This document shows, one piece after another, positions 38,137 through 46,468 of a DNA stretch of 64,000 nucleotides. Each line of letters begins with the position of its first letter. Within the stretch, counting starts at the first letter, position 1. The position numbers and the translations under genes were made by a program. The DNA lies in the NCBI RefSeq assembly GCF_007005445.1, contig NZ_CP041387.1, positions 3,187,001 through 3,251,000 on the forward strand, written 5' to 3'. The notes under the pieces are model-generated. The model was not told the DNA's origin. It was given only the letters and a program-made list of their open reading frames with translations, and searched no databases. This DNA is from Rhodopseudomonas palustris. Lineage in GTDB: Bacteria; Pseudomonadota; Alphaproteobacteria; Rhizobiales; Xanthobacteraceae.

Positions 38137-39357
38137 ATGACCTGCGCGCCGGCCGTTCCGATCGCCGGCGCGTTCCACCACGCAGGAACCGACGCTTTGG
38201 CCGACACCTTTCCCGCCTCGCCGATGATGCATCGCCGCGCCGGCGCCGCCGTGACGACGTCGTCCGCGCCGGGCGCGTTGCCCGGCATCACTGCGATCGA
38301 CCAGGCGGCCTGGTGTGATCTGGCGACACGGGTGATCGAACCGAACGGCTACTACCTGCCGGAATGGGTGATTGCAGCCAATGGCGATCATGCCGCACCG
38401 CGTGCGCTGACCGCGCACGATTCCGTGGGCCGGCTGATCGGCCTCGTGCCGGTGATCTCGTGCTGGCATGCGTTCCGCCTGCCGCTGCCGGCGCTGGTTT
38501 CGGCCGATCCGTTCCGTTCGCTCGACACGCCATTGCTCGACCGCGATGCCGCCGCCGACGCCGCTGCGAAATTGCTGGCGCAGGCTCGTGCCACCGCGGC
38601 CCGCGCGCTGGTGCTGCGCGACGTCGCCCGCGACGGCGAAGCGGTGGCGGCCTTCACCCGCGCGCTCGCCGCGGACGGCCTTCGCCCGCGGCTGATCCGC
38701 GGCTGGACCCGCGCCAGCCTCGACGCCACGCGTGACGCCGAGGAATTGCTGCGCGACGGCCTCGGCGCAAAGAAGCTGAAGGAATTGCGCCGGCTGGAGC
38801 GGCGTCTCGGCGAACACGGCGAGGTGCGGTTCGCCGTCGCCCGCAGCGCGGACGAGGCGGCACGCGCCTTCGACGTGTTTCTTGCTCTGGAAGACAGCGG
38901 CTGGAAAGGCCGCGGCGGCAGCTCGCTGAAGCGGCAGCCGGAGCTGGCCGCCCGGCTGCGCAGCGCCGCGGTGGCGCTGACCTCGCGCGGCCAATGCGAA
39001 GTGATCACATTGTCGGCCGGCACCACACCGGTCGCCGCCGGCGTCGTGCTGCGCCACGCCGATCGCGCCTATTTCTTCAAGCTCGGAATCGACGAGAGTT
39101 TTGCGCGCTGCTCGCCCGGCGTATTGCTAACCGTGGGGCTGACCCGACACCTGTGCGCCGATCCGAACATCCGCTTCGCCGACTCCACCGCCAGCGCCCG
39201 GCATCCGATGATCGATCCGATCTGGCGCGGCCGGTTCGCGGTCGGCGATCTGGTGCTGCCGCTGCGCAAGCGCGATCCGCTGTTCGCACCGATCGTCGCA
39301 GCGCTGGCCGCGCGCGACCGGTTGCGGCACCTCGCCAAGCGGCTGTTGAAGCGCTGA
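38137..39357 (+). CDS. GNAT-fold acetyltransferase of the CelD/FemAB-like group
   Basis: A 406-residue protein with a C-terminal GNAT-like domain of the BcsL/CelD type (AVARSADEAARAFDVFLALE, GWKGRGGSSLKRQPE and the LGIDESFARCSPGVLLTVGL segment that binds acyl-CoA). Such proteins are found near polysaccharide or capsule genes, but no such genes are visible here. The N-terminal 45 residues may be part of a longer predicted start. It is divergent from the caspase-like gene and ends against the DsbA-like gene. Substrate unknown. Confidence 0.8.
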   Translation: MTCAPAVPIAGAFHHAGTDALADTFPASPMMHRRAGAAVTTSSAPGALPGITAIDQAAWCDLATRVIEPNGYYLPEWVIAANGDHAAPRALTAHDSVGRLIGLVPVISCWHAFRLPLPALVSADPFRSLDTPLLDRDAAADAAAKLLAQARATAARALVLRDVARDGEAVAAFTRALAADGLRPRLIRGWTRASLDATRDAEELLRDGLGAKKLKELRRLERRLGEHGEVRFAVARSADEAARAFDVFLALEDSGWKGRGGSSLKRQPELAARLRSAAVALTSRGQCEVITLSAGTTPVAAGVVLRHADRAYFFKLGIDESFARCSPGVLLTVGLTRHLCADPNIRFADSTASARHPMIDPIWRGRFAVGDLVLPLRKRDPLFAPIVAALAARDRLRHLAKRLLKR

Positions 39358-40023
39358 TTACTCCGCAGCTTCCGCGTTCAGCTCCGCCGACAGCTTGCGG
39401 ATGGCACGGGCGATCAAGGCCGGTTCCTGCGCGCCGGACACCGCGTATTGGTGCATGAACACGTAGGTCGGCACCCCGGAGATGCCCTTCTCAGCGGCCT
39501 CCTGCGCCTGCGCCGAGACTTCCTCGATATCCTGATCGGTGGCGAGCCTGGCGCGGATGTCATCGGCATCGAGCCCGCATTCCGCCGCCGCCTGCACCAG
39601 CACCTCAGGGTCGGTGAGATCGCCGCCGTCGCGGAAGTACAATTCCATCAGGCGCTGCTTCATTGCCGGCCCGTGGCCGACCGCGCTCGCCCAGTGAATC
39701 AGGCGATGGCAGTCGATCGTGTTCGGCTGCCGCTGCACGCGATCGGGGTGATATTCCAGTCCCTCTTGGGCGGCGGTCTCGGCGATGCGGCCGGCGATTT
39801 CCTTGTAGCGCTCCGGCGATCCGAACTTCTTGGTCAGATACTCGTCGCGGCTGATACCCTCGCGCGGCACCCAGGGATTGAGGAAGAACGGCCGATAGAT
39901 CAGCTCGACCGGCACCTCCGGCGCCAGCGCGATCGCCTGCTCGATGCGCTTCTTGCCAATGTAGCACCAGGGACAGACCACATCGGACACCACGTCGATC
40001 GTCAGCGGCTTCAGCGTGCTCAT
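39358..40023 (-). CDS. DsbA-family oxidoreductase (FrnE-like)
   Basis: A 221-residue thioredoxin-fold protein with the active site VVCPWCYIG at about residue 16 (Cys-Pro-Trp-Cys) and the cis-proline segment GISGVPTYVF near residue 182. It fits the FrnE/2-hydroxychromene-2-carboxylate isomerase group (COG2761). Such proteins lack a signal peptide and act in the cytoplasm as disulfide or glutathione-linked enzymes. GAGGAGG lies before the ATG at 40023, choosing this start over 40089. Its stop directly meets the stop of the acetyltransferase gene on the other strand. Confidence 0.92.
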   Translation of the reverse strand: MSTLKPLTIDVVSDVVCPWCYIGKKRIEQAIALAPEVPVELIYRPFFLNPWVPREGISRDEYLTKKFGSPERYKEIAGRIAETAAQEGLEYHPDRVQRQPNTIDCHRLIHWASAVGHGPAMKQRLMELYFRDGGDLTDPEVLVQAAAECGLDADDIRARLATDQDIEEVSAQAQEAAEKGISGVPTYVFMHQYAVSGAQEPALIARAIRKLSAELNAEAAE

Positions 40024-40095
40024 CGGCGCCTCCTCGTTGTCGTTGCCGGCACCCTCCCACACAGATGGGGCGCAGGCAACGCCGGACAAGGCGGA

Positions 40096-40917
40096 TCAGA
40101 GCCGCGTAGCCAGCTCGCGCAATCGCGTCCCCGTGATCGCATCGGCGGGGAAGAAGGTCTCGATCGCGATCTCCGACAGCGTGACGTCGATCGGCGTGCC
40201 GAACACCATGGTGGTGGAAATGAAGCTCAGCACCTCGTCGCCGAGCCTTAGCCGGAACGGCACCGCAACCGCATCCAGTGCAATCGGCGCTGCGCGGGCC
40301 GGCACCGGATAGGTCCTCAGTTCCTCATACAGCGCGATCAGCTTCGGATCGGCGCTGGTCTCGCACTGCCGATGTAGGCGCTCGAGCAGATGCGCGCACC
40401 ACTCGCCCAGATTGGCGGTGCGTGCCGCCAAGCCTTCGGGATGAAACGACAGCCGCAGCACGTTGAGCGGCGGCGCCAGCAGATGCGGCGCAACGCCGTC
40501 GAGCATCGGCGCGACCATGCGGTTGGCCGACACCAGGTTCCAATGCCGATCGACCGCCAGTGCCGGGTTCGGCTCGTGCGCGGCAAGCACCTGATCGACC
40601 GCGGTCCGCACCGCGGCGAGCGCCGGATCGTCCAGCGAGCGCTGCGGGAACGCCGGTGCGAAGCCGGCCGCGACCAAGAGCACATTACGCTCGCGCAGCG
40701 GCACGTCGAGCCGTTCGGCGAGCCGCAGCACCATCTCGCGCGATGGCGACGCGCGGCCCGTCTCGACGAACGACAGATGCCGCGCCGAGATTTCCGCATC
40801 GAGCGCGAGATCGAGCTGGCTGAGCCGGCGGCGCTGCCGCCACTGCCGCAAGTAATCGCCGATCCGGACCGGCTGCGCGCCGGCGGCGGCGTTGATCGAG
40901 GAGACGATGGTGTTCAT
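40096..40917 (-). CDS. XRE-family transcriptional regulator with a MmyB-like ligand domain
   Basis: A 273-residue protein with an XRE helix-turn-helix at about residues 20-75 (LSQLDLALDAEISARHLSFV, then ETGRASPSREMVLRLAERLD) and a C-terminal MmyB-like domain (DRHWNLVSANRMVAPMLDGV, LRTYPVPARAAPIALDAVAV) that binds small ligands in related regulators. It is divergent from the small membrane gene at 41054, with 136 bases between, and may regulate it. This gene-pair pattern is common for this regulator type. Confidence 0.9.
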   Translation of the reverse strand: MNTIVSSINAAAGAQPVRIGDYLRQWRQRRRLSQLDLALDAEISARHLSFVETGRASPSREMVLRLAERLDVPLRERNVLLVAAGFAPAFPQRSLDDPALAAVRTAVDQVLAAHEPNPALAVDRHWNLVSANRMVAPMLDGVAPHLLAPPLNVLRLSFHPEGLAARTANLGEWCAHLLERLHRQCETSADPKLIALYEELRTYPVPARAAPIALDAVAVPFRLRLGDEVLSFISTTMVFGTPIDVTLSEIAIETFFPADAITGTRLRELATRL

Positions 40918-41053
40918 CCGCGAACGCTAGCACGCTCACCTCACAGCATCCATGACCTCCGAGGTAAAGCGTCTCTGAACCTGCCAGGTAATCGAATTGC
41001 GCCGCCCTGACCGGCATCCTTCGGCTCATCGCTGCAACCGAAGGAGATATTCC

Positions 41054-41468
41054 ATGATCCACCTCTCCATGACCCGCCCCTCGACGCTGCTCCGCCGCGC
41101 GCTCCAAGGCCGACGCCATGGTCAGCGGCGCGATGGCGCTGCTGCTGAGCTTGGCGGCCGGCACACTCTCGCGCCTTCTCGCCCTGCCGCAGCCGCTGCT
41201 GCTGGAAACCGGACTGTTCCTGATCGGCTACGCCGCCCTGGTCGGATGGCTCGGCACCCGCGCCGTGCTGCCGCGCGCGCTGGTTCTGATTGTGATTGCG
41301 GGCAACGCGCTATGGACGCTCGGCAGCGTCGCCCTGCTGCTCAGCGGGTCAGTAGCCCCGAACGCGCTCGGCATCGCCTTCGTGCTGCTGCAGGCGACGG
41401 TGGTCGGGATCTTCGCCGAGTTGCAGTTCATCGGGCTGAAGCGGAGTGAGGCAGCCTTGGCCAGTTAG
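41054..41468 (+). pseudogene. Small four-helix membrane protein with an apparent +1 frameshift
   Basis: The message has AAGGAGAT at 41041-41048 and a good ATG at 41054 (MIHLSMTRPSTLLRRAL). Further on the coding-like frame is the +1 frame, MVSGAMALLLSLAAG from 41118, giving about four membrane segments and the motif VGWLGTRAVLPRALVLIVIA. The switch lies at GCTCCAAGG (41101-41109), where one C less would give LRRALKADAMVSGAMALL, a continuous and natural N-terminus. A one-base insertion, real or a sequencing error, therefore seems to have broken the gene. Translation from 41118 could still give a 116-residue protein. Confidence 0.75.
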
Positions 41469-41484
41469 CACCAAAGCTTCCGCC

Positions 41485-41564
41485 GTCATTGCGAGCGAAG
41501 CGAAGCAATCCAGCTTCGTGCACGGGTCTGGATTGCTTCGTCGGCTTCGCCTCCTCGCAATGAC
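41485..41564. repeat. Palindromic repeat, family B
   Basis: Begins GTCATTGCGAGCGAAGCGAA and ends CTCCTCGCAATGAC, with inner CAATCCAG and CTGGATTG. It lies between the frameshifted gene and the SET-domain gene. Confidence 0.85.
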
Positions 41565-41587
41565 GCGACGAGAGGCTGTGCCGACGA

Positions 41588-42337
41588 TCAGGCGGCCTTG
41601 GATTTGCTCTTGGATTTGCTCGCAGACGTCTTGCGGGACGACGTGGTCTTGGCCGGCTTCGCCGCTTTGGTCTTGCCGGCCGTTGCCGTCACGACCTTCG
41701 TCTTCACCACCTTGCTGGTGCCCTTCGTCGTCGCCTTCGTCTTAGCCTTCACCGCTTTCGGCGCCTTCGATTTGGCGAGCTTCTCCGGCTTCGACGGCTT
41801 TTCCGGCTTCGCCTTGCCGGCTGCCTTCGCGGCCTTGCGGGCGGCCTTCTCGGCTTCGGCTTGCGCCTTGCGCTCGGCCTTCAGCTTCAGCCTGGCCTTT
41901 TCGGCGCGGGCTTCGGCGGCCTTCTTCTTGCGCTTCTTCTCGCAGGAGACGCATTTGCAGCCGATCGGCTTCAGATAGGCTTTGAAGTAGTCGGTGCCGT
42001 AGTCGTAGTTGATCTCTTCGCCCGGCTCGATGTTCTTGATGGCGCGGATGATCACGCGCTTCTTGCGCGGATTGACGTCGGACTCGGCGTTCGGCTTGCA
42101 GGCGTGGTTGATGTAGCGGGCGACGTTCTTGCGCACCGATCCGTCGATAGTCCAGCGCTTGTTCAGCTCGAACAGATATTTGTTCTCGATGCCGTCGTGC
42201 TTCTTGTTGTGCGCGTCGAGCAGCGGCCCGAAATAGCGGATGATCTTGGCGCCCTTCCTGATCGGCTTGACGGCGAACAGGCCGAGTCCGGTCTTGGAGC
42301 GGCCGACGCGGTAATGGTCATTCGACAACAGCGGCAT
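41588..42337 (-). CDS. SET-domain protein with a lysine/alanine-rich histone H1-like tail
   Basis: A 249-residue protein. Residues 1-132 form a compact SET domain with RYINHACKPN (77-80 NHAC) and GEEINYDYG (106-114) of the lysine methyltransferase active site, then a CKCVSC post-SET cysteine cluster. Residues 133-249 are rich in K, A, T and S (many KAAK and KPAK-type repeats) and resemble the C-terminal tail of histone H1 or bacterial AlgP/HupB-like proteins, which suggests DNA binding. Bacterial SET proteins can methylate other nucleoid proteins, so nucleoid modification is a possibility, not shown. Confidence 0.9.
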   Translation of the reverse strand: MPLLSNDHYRVGRSKTGLGLFAVKPIRKGAKIIRYFGPLLDAHNKKHDGIENKYLFELNKRWTIDGSVRKNVARYINHACKPNAESDVNPRKKRVIIRAIKNIEPGEEINYDYGTDYFKAYLKPIGCKCVSCEKKRKKKAAEARAEKARLKLKAERKAQAEAEKAARKAAKAAGKAKPEKPSKPEKLAKSKAPKAVKAKTKATTKGTSKVVKTKVVTATAGKTKAAKPAKTTSSRKTSASKSKSKSKAA

Positions 42338-42479
42338 GGTTCTTCGATTCGAACGCGGCTAAAGGACACATCAAGCCGCCGTTCTAGAGCGATTCCGCCG
42401 CAAAGGGCAGTGCCTGAGCGGAAATTGCTCGAACCTTCCCCAGCCGGACGGCGACCGATCGATCAAGGTTCTCGCTGTG

Positions 42480-43124
42480 ATGCAAGGCTCTGCAATGCAA
42501 GTCTCCCCGATGCGACTGCTCCCTGCCCTCGCCGTGCTGTTCCCGATCACCCTCCCGGTCGCGCTGGCGACGCCGGGGAAGGCGGAGGGCGTCAGCAGCG
42601 TCTACAGTTCGACAGCGCCGAAAGCCTGCAAGGTCGCTCGCCCGGGCGGTGCGCCCGAGGATAGCGGTGAGTGGCTGTGTCCGGGCCAAGGCGGGCTGGT
42701 GGTGAGGGTGTCCGAGATGGACCTGCGCCAGACCGTCAGCGTCGGCCGCAATTACAAGGACGCCAAAGATGAGCCGGCGGCCAGCGCCTCTTTCGGCCCC
42801 TTCAACTCCACCACCGACACGGTCGAGTGGCGGCTCGACGGCGCCGGCAAGCCGTTCGCCATCATCCAGCGCTGGCACCTCGCCGACAACGATGATCTCG
42901 GCAAAGGCGGTCGGCCCACCACCAAGCAGATGCTGGTGGTGACACGGCTGCCGCCAGGGCCGGTATGCCATGTCGCCTATGTGGACGTCGCCGCCAACCG
43001 CAACGCCAACGAGGTGGCGCGGCAAGCCGCGGATGAGCTGGCGCGCGGCTTTGCCTGCGGCAAGGACAAGCCCAGGCCGTTCGGCACGCCCGGCCGGGCC
43101 ACCGCGCTGGCCGCGCCAAACTGA
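42480..43124 (+). CDS. Exported hypothetical protein
   Basis: A protein of about 214 residues with a likely signal peptide (MRLLPALAVLFPITLPVALA, cleavage near residue 30). The mature part has four cysteines and no known domain I recognise. ATGs at 42480, 42495 and 42507 are all possible; 42507 begins exactly with the hydrophobic segment. Function unknown. Confidence 0.7.
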   Translation: MQGSAMQVSPMRLLPALAVLFPITLPVALATPGKAEGVSSVYSSTAPKACKVARPGGAPEDSGEWLCPGQGGLVVRVSEMDLRQTVSVGRNYKDAKDEPAASASFGPFNSTTDTVEWRLDGAGKPFAIIQRWHLADNDDLGKGGRPTTKQMLVVTRLPPGPVCHVAYVDVAANRNANEVARQAADELARGFACGKDKPRPFGTPGRATALAAPN

Positions 43125-43264
43125 ACTCGTTCTAAAGTGGGTGCCCGGCCCTTGCCGCCGGGCCGCCGCGGTTTACTTCCCCAGACGGGGCCCGCACAAT
43201 CGCGCGGGGCCGACGTCGCGCCGCCGTGGCTGGCCGCCAGCGGCGCGAGCTGGAGAGACGTGTA

Positions 43265-43849
43265 ATGAAGGCGGTGTTCGCCAAGCTCGGCAGCGACTTC
43301 TTCTCCACCATCATCTTCGTGGTGCTGTATTTCTCCACCGGCAACGTCGCGCTGGCGACGATCGTCGCGGTGCTCGGCGCGGCGGCGCAGTTCGGATATG
43401 CGCGGATCAAGGGCCTGCGGCTCGACGTGATGGCCTATGCCAGCGTCGCGATGGTGGTGGTGCTCGGCGGCGCGACGCTGCTCACCGACGACCCGTTCTT
43501 CATGCTGATCAAACCGAGCATCGGCCATATCGCGGTCGGCGTGTTGATGCTGCGCCGCGACTGGATGGCGCGCTATGTGACGCCGAGGATCGCAGCCGCG
43601 ATTCCGGACTATGTGCGGGTCGCCGGCTATCTGTGGGCGGCGCTGATGCTGCTGCTCGGTGCCGGGGTGATCGCCGCGGCGCTGACCGGCGACATCAAGC
43701 TCTGGACGTTCTACGTCATGGTGATCGCGCCGGCGTTCAAGGTGGTCGCGCTCGCCGCACAATATCTGGTGTTCCGGGCGGCGATCCGCAGCCGCAGCCG
43801 GGCTGCCAATGTGCAGCCGGGCGCCGAACCGATCGCCGCCGAATCCTGA
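43265..43849 (+). CDS. YciB/IspZ-like intracellular septation membrane protein
   Basis: A 194-residue protein with about five or six membrane segments. The pattern LGSDFFSTIIFVVLYFSTGN at the start and YASVAMVVVLGGATLLTDDP, FFMLIKPSIGHIAVGVLMLR, match the YciB (IspZ) family, whose members influence cell-envelope integrity and septation. The final 25 residues are hydrophilic. GGAGAGACGTGT precedes the ATG at 43265. Function by family only. Confidence 0.8.
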   Translation: MKAVFAKLGSDFFSTIIFVVLYFSTGNVALATIVAVLGAAAQFGYARIKGLRLDVMAYASVAMVVVLGGATLLTDDPFFMLIKPSIGHIAVGVLMLRRDWMARYVTPRIAAAIPDYVRVAGYLWAALMLLLGAGVIAAALTGDIKLWTFYVMVIAPAFKVVALAAQYLVFRAAIRSRSRAANVQPGAEPIAAES

Positions 43850-43853
43850 TCCC

Positions 43854-44561
43854 TCACATCCGTGGCGTGTCGGCCAGCGTCAGCGCGCCGTCGCCGGTCG
43901 CTTCGAGTCGCGCCGAGGCCGGCGCATAGCGGCGATCGCCTTCGTAACTGACCACAATGCCGCCGATCCCGTTGTCGAGCGCCGAGGTGGTGAACGTGGC
44001 GAGGCCGGCCCGGTCGAGCGGCACATTTGCGGCAATCACCTGCTCGCCGTCGCGAAAGCTGACCGTGCCGACCGGTGGCCCGAGAGCGCCGGTGACCGCC
44101 ACGGTGAGCGTCACCACCGCGCCGGGCGGCGGCGACGAATCCGATGACGACAGCGTCACGCGCGGCACGGCGAGCACATCGAGCGCGACCTCGGCCGACT
44201 GGCTCGGCAGCACGATCAGCGGCAACCGGCTGGCGCTGCCGGCGTAGTCGGCGCGCAGTCGATGCCGGCCCGGCACGAGGCCCTCGACCATCAGGCTCGG
44301 CCGGCCGGCCTCGGTCCAGCCCAGCACGGTGCCGGTGGTCAGATCGTGGAACACGATGCGGCCATCGGCGACGCCGTGACCGAAGCCGGTGGTGAGTGTG
44401 GCACTGAGGAGAAACCGTCCAGGAACCGGCTGCGACGTGACGTCGAGCCGGATCGTGGTGGCCTCGGACACCACCTCGATCTGCGCGGCAGCAGGACCGC
44501 TGCTCAATCCGAAGACCAGCGCTGCGGCGGCGAGCACGGCATTGGCAGATGACAAACGCAT
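43854..44561 (-). CDS. Exported protein with Ig-like (Big_3-type) repeats
   Basis: A 235-residue protein with a signal peptide (AVLAAAALVFGLSSGPAAAQ). Two Ig-like repeats follow: one with the pattern GRIVFHDLTTGTVLG...LVPGRHRLRADYAGSA and a second with VTLTVAVTGALGPPVGTVSF...GDRRYAPASA, like the Big_3_5 repeats of cell-surface proteins. It has no sortase or anchor sequence. Ends five bases from the YciB-like gene on the other strand. Role unknown. Confidence 0.8.
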   Translation of the reverse strand: MRLSSANAVLAAAALVFGLSSGPAAAQIEVVSEATTIRLDVTSQPVPGRFLLSATLTTGFGHGVADGRIVFHDLTTGTVLGWTEAGRPSLMVEGLVPGRHRLRADYAGSASRLPLIVLPSQSAEVALDVLAVPRVTLSSSDSSPPPGAVVTLTVAVTGALGPPVGTVSFRDGEQVIAANVPLDRAGLATFTTSALDNGIGGIVVSYEGDRRYAPASARLEATGDGALTLADTPRM

Positions 44562-44823
44562 GTCGGGTCTCCACCTTCAAACGCGTGGGAAACCTCGAGG
44601 CGTCCTCCGAAAGTTAACATAAGATAGCATGACGTTTGCACCGCACCACAGGTATCTGCATGCGCGGCAGGCGGAGCAGAACACCACCTGATCCAATGTC
44701 CACCGCTGTCGCGGCCCCTGGCCGCAGCCATGCCGCACCTTCGGGCTTGTTCGCCGCTCCCGCCCCATACTAAGAGGGGCGGCCCGGTGAACTCACGAGG
44801 GCCGGGACCAAGGGGAGAAACAC

Positions 44824-45120
44824 ATGGCAGTCGACGGAAACTGGAAACTCACCATGAGCACGCCGATGGGCGAGCGGCAGGCCGACCTGACGCTGAAGGC
44901 CGATGGCGGCACGCTCACCGGCACGCAATCCGCCGACGGCGATGCCGGCGAGATCTTCGACGGCACCGTGAACGGCGACGACGTCGCCTGGAAGCTGTCG
45001 ATCACCAATCCGATGCCGCTGACGCTGAGCTACACCGGCAAGGTGAGCGGCGACAGCATCTCCGGCGAGATGGGCATCGGCCCGATGGGCTCGTTCCCGT
45101 TCACCGGAACGCGGGCGTAA
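44824..45120 (+). CDS. Small conserved beta-rich protein
   Basis: A 98-residue protein made of short repeated strands with turns (MAVDGNWKLTMSTPMGERQA, GGTLTGTQSADGDAGEIFDG, LSYTGKVSGDSISGEMGIGP). The pattern suggests a lipocalin-like or beta-barrel fragment but no family name can be given. AAGGGGAG precedes the start. Its last 71 coding bases are part of the 74-bp repeat that is duplicated at 46113-46186 behind the Nmad2-like insert. Confidence 0.8.
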   Translation: MAVDGNWKLTMSTPMGERQADLTLKADGGTLTGTQSADGDAGEIFDGTVNGDDVAWKLSITNPMPLTLSYTGKVSGDSISGEMGIGPMGSFPFTGTRA

Positions 45121-45123
45121 GGC
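45050..45123. repeat. 74-bp direct repeat, copy 1 (3' end of the small gene)
   Basis: Identical over all 74 positions to 46113-46186, by eye. It covers the last 71 coding bases of the 44824-45120 gene, including the stop, and GGC after it. The two copies enclose 989 bases of lower-GC DNA. Confidence 0.9.
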
Positions 45124-45158
45124 GCCCCGCCTCCGCGGCAGCGCCCCTGCCCCAAGCG

Positions 45159-45283
45159 GTCATTCCGGGGCGCTCGCGTCAGCGGGCGAGCCCGGAATCC
45201 CGAGATGTTCTGCGTTGAACCGATTGAGGGCCCTGAACGGCGAGATTCCGGGTTCGCTCACTGCGTGAGCGCCCCGGAATGAC
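45159..45283. repeat. Palindromic repeat, family A, inside the insert
   Basis: Arms GTCATTCCGGGGCGC and GCGCCCCGGAATGAC with inner GAGCCCGGAATC and GAGATTCCGGGTTCG. It lies between copy 1 of the direct repeat and the Nmad2-like gene, beyond its stop codon. Confidence 0.85.
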
Positions 45284-45332
45284 GGTGCGAAGTTCGATCA
45301 TCCGCTCAGGAAGCTATCCGAGTGCGGTCGTG

Positions 45333-46004
45333 CTAACAGCTCGTCTTTGACAGATTCGGCCAACGGCTCCCTTGTCGACAAGGCGATACATTCTGAGAGC
45401 GCCCCCTGCCGCACTGCGTATTGATGTTCCGCGGTGCTTTCCAACCGACTGCATCGGTACCGTTTCGCCTCAACCAAGTTAACAAGCGCGCAGCCACCTT
45501 GGCGTCCGGAGCACTCCTGCGGTGGCCTTGGCGAGTACGCGAGACGATATTGAACTCAGCTAATCCTACTGGCAGCTCGCAATTTTGCTCGCGGAAACGC
45601 CAAGCCTCTTTCATGATCAAAACATACTGGCCGGATAAATCTCGACTCGCATCGCAGGGGCCGTGCACCGAATTGCTAACCTGCCTGTATGCGCGACCGC
45701 AGGGACGATAGATGTTGTCCGGGCATCGCGATTGGTCGGGCTTCTTTCTCCAAAATCGTTTATCCACCCAATACTCTGCAAAGCTTATCCGCTCGCCGAC
45801 CAAGCCAGCCCAGACGATGCGATTGGGCCGGTGAATTGTTCTGTTCTTCTCGGCCAAGATCTTGCTCTCGAAGGCCAAGATGATGTCATCAACTTCAGCA
45901 TTCTTCCGAATTCTCGGCTTGCAGATCGCGAGCGTCAAACGAGGCCGACCATAATTTGGAGCGGCCCCATCATCGTTCACAATCACATACCGCCAAACCG
46001 ACAT
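45333..46004 (-). CDS. Nmad2-like protein (nucleotide modification associated domain 2)
   Basis: A 223-residue protein. The N-terminus MSVWRYVIVNDDGAAPNYGR and LAICKPRIRKNAEVDDIILA matches the start of the Nmad2 family (start, then DxGxAPN and a CKPxIRxxAxxxD strand), and the middle (FAEYWVDKRFWRKKPD, DNIYRP, DLSGQYVLIM) continues the match. Nmad2 is predicted from comparative genomics to work with modified nucleotides; its biochemistry is not known to me. AGGAG before the ATG at 46004 selects this start. GC content is well below the neighbourhood. No DNA-modification enzyme lies next to it. The gene sits alone between the 74-bp repeats. Confidence 0.75.
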   Translation of the reverse strand: MSVWRYVIVNDDGAAPNYGRPRLTLAICKPRIRKNAEVDDIILAFESKILAEKNRTIHRPNRIVWAGLVGERISFAEYWVDKRFWRKKPDQSRCPDNIYRPCGRAYRQVSNSVHGPCDASRDLSGQYVLIMKEAWRFREQNCELPVGLAEFNIVSRTRQGHRRSAPDAKVAARLLTWLRRNGTDAVGWKAPRNINTQCGRGRSQNVSPCRQGSRWPNLSKTSC

Positions 46005-46112
46005 GCCCCGCTCCTGCATTCAGCCCGCCATCAACCGAAGGCTGCTGAATAGTCGGTAGAGACGCAATACGACGTTCGCTTTTCGAGGGGGAGCTGACGT
46101 ACCATATCCTGA

Positions 46113-46186
46113 GCGACAGCATCTCCGGCGAGATGGGCATCGGCCCGATGGGCTCGTTCCCGTTCACCGGAACGCGGGCGTAAGGC
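46113..46186. repeat. 74-bp direct repeat, copy 2
   Basis: An exact second copy of 45050-45123. The natural terminator of the small gene follows here and not after copy 1, so this copy seems to be the original 3' end and the DNA between is inserted. Confidence 0.9.
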
Positions 46187-46203
46187 TTCACACAAAGACA
46201 TCA

Positions 46204-46243
46204 TCACCGGGCCGGCGTCATCGCCGTGGCCCGGTGTTTTTTG
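46204..46243 (+). terminator. Rho-independent terminator, original end of the small gene
   Basis: CACCGGGCC pairs with GGCCCGGTG across a 14-base interior segment that itself contains GGCG and CGCC, followed by TTTTTTG. It lies 20 bases after the stop of copy 2 and would have terminated the 44824 gene before the insertion. Confidence 0.85.
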
Positions 46244-46322
46244 TCTGCACAAAATGGATGGCCGGGTCGAAGCCCGGCCATGACTACTCTTGACGATAAC
46301 TTAGGCTAACTCCTCCGAGGGA

Positions 46323-46436
46323 GTCATTCCGGGGCGCGCGGAACGCGCGAACCCGGAATCTCGAAGTGATTAGGCACCCGGTCGCAACAACCTCTGGATT
46401 CCGGGTTCGCTCACTGCGTGAGCGCCCCGGAATGAC
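46323..46436. repeat. Palindromic repeat, family A
   Basis: Begins GTCATTCCGGGGCGC and ends GCGCCCCGGAATGAC. Directly before it, at 46258-46281, ATGGCCGGG and CCCGGCCAT form a separate perfect hairpin. Confidence 0.85.
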
Positions 46437-46468
46437 GGTGCGAGGTCTTTCGCGACTGAAGCTTCGCC

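Noticed and set aside
46258..46281. Hairpin ATGGCCGGG/CCCGGCCAT as a terminator
   Set aside because: No T run follows, and the terminator at 46204-46243 already serves this gene end. It is probably part of another small repeat.
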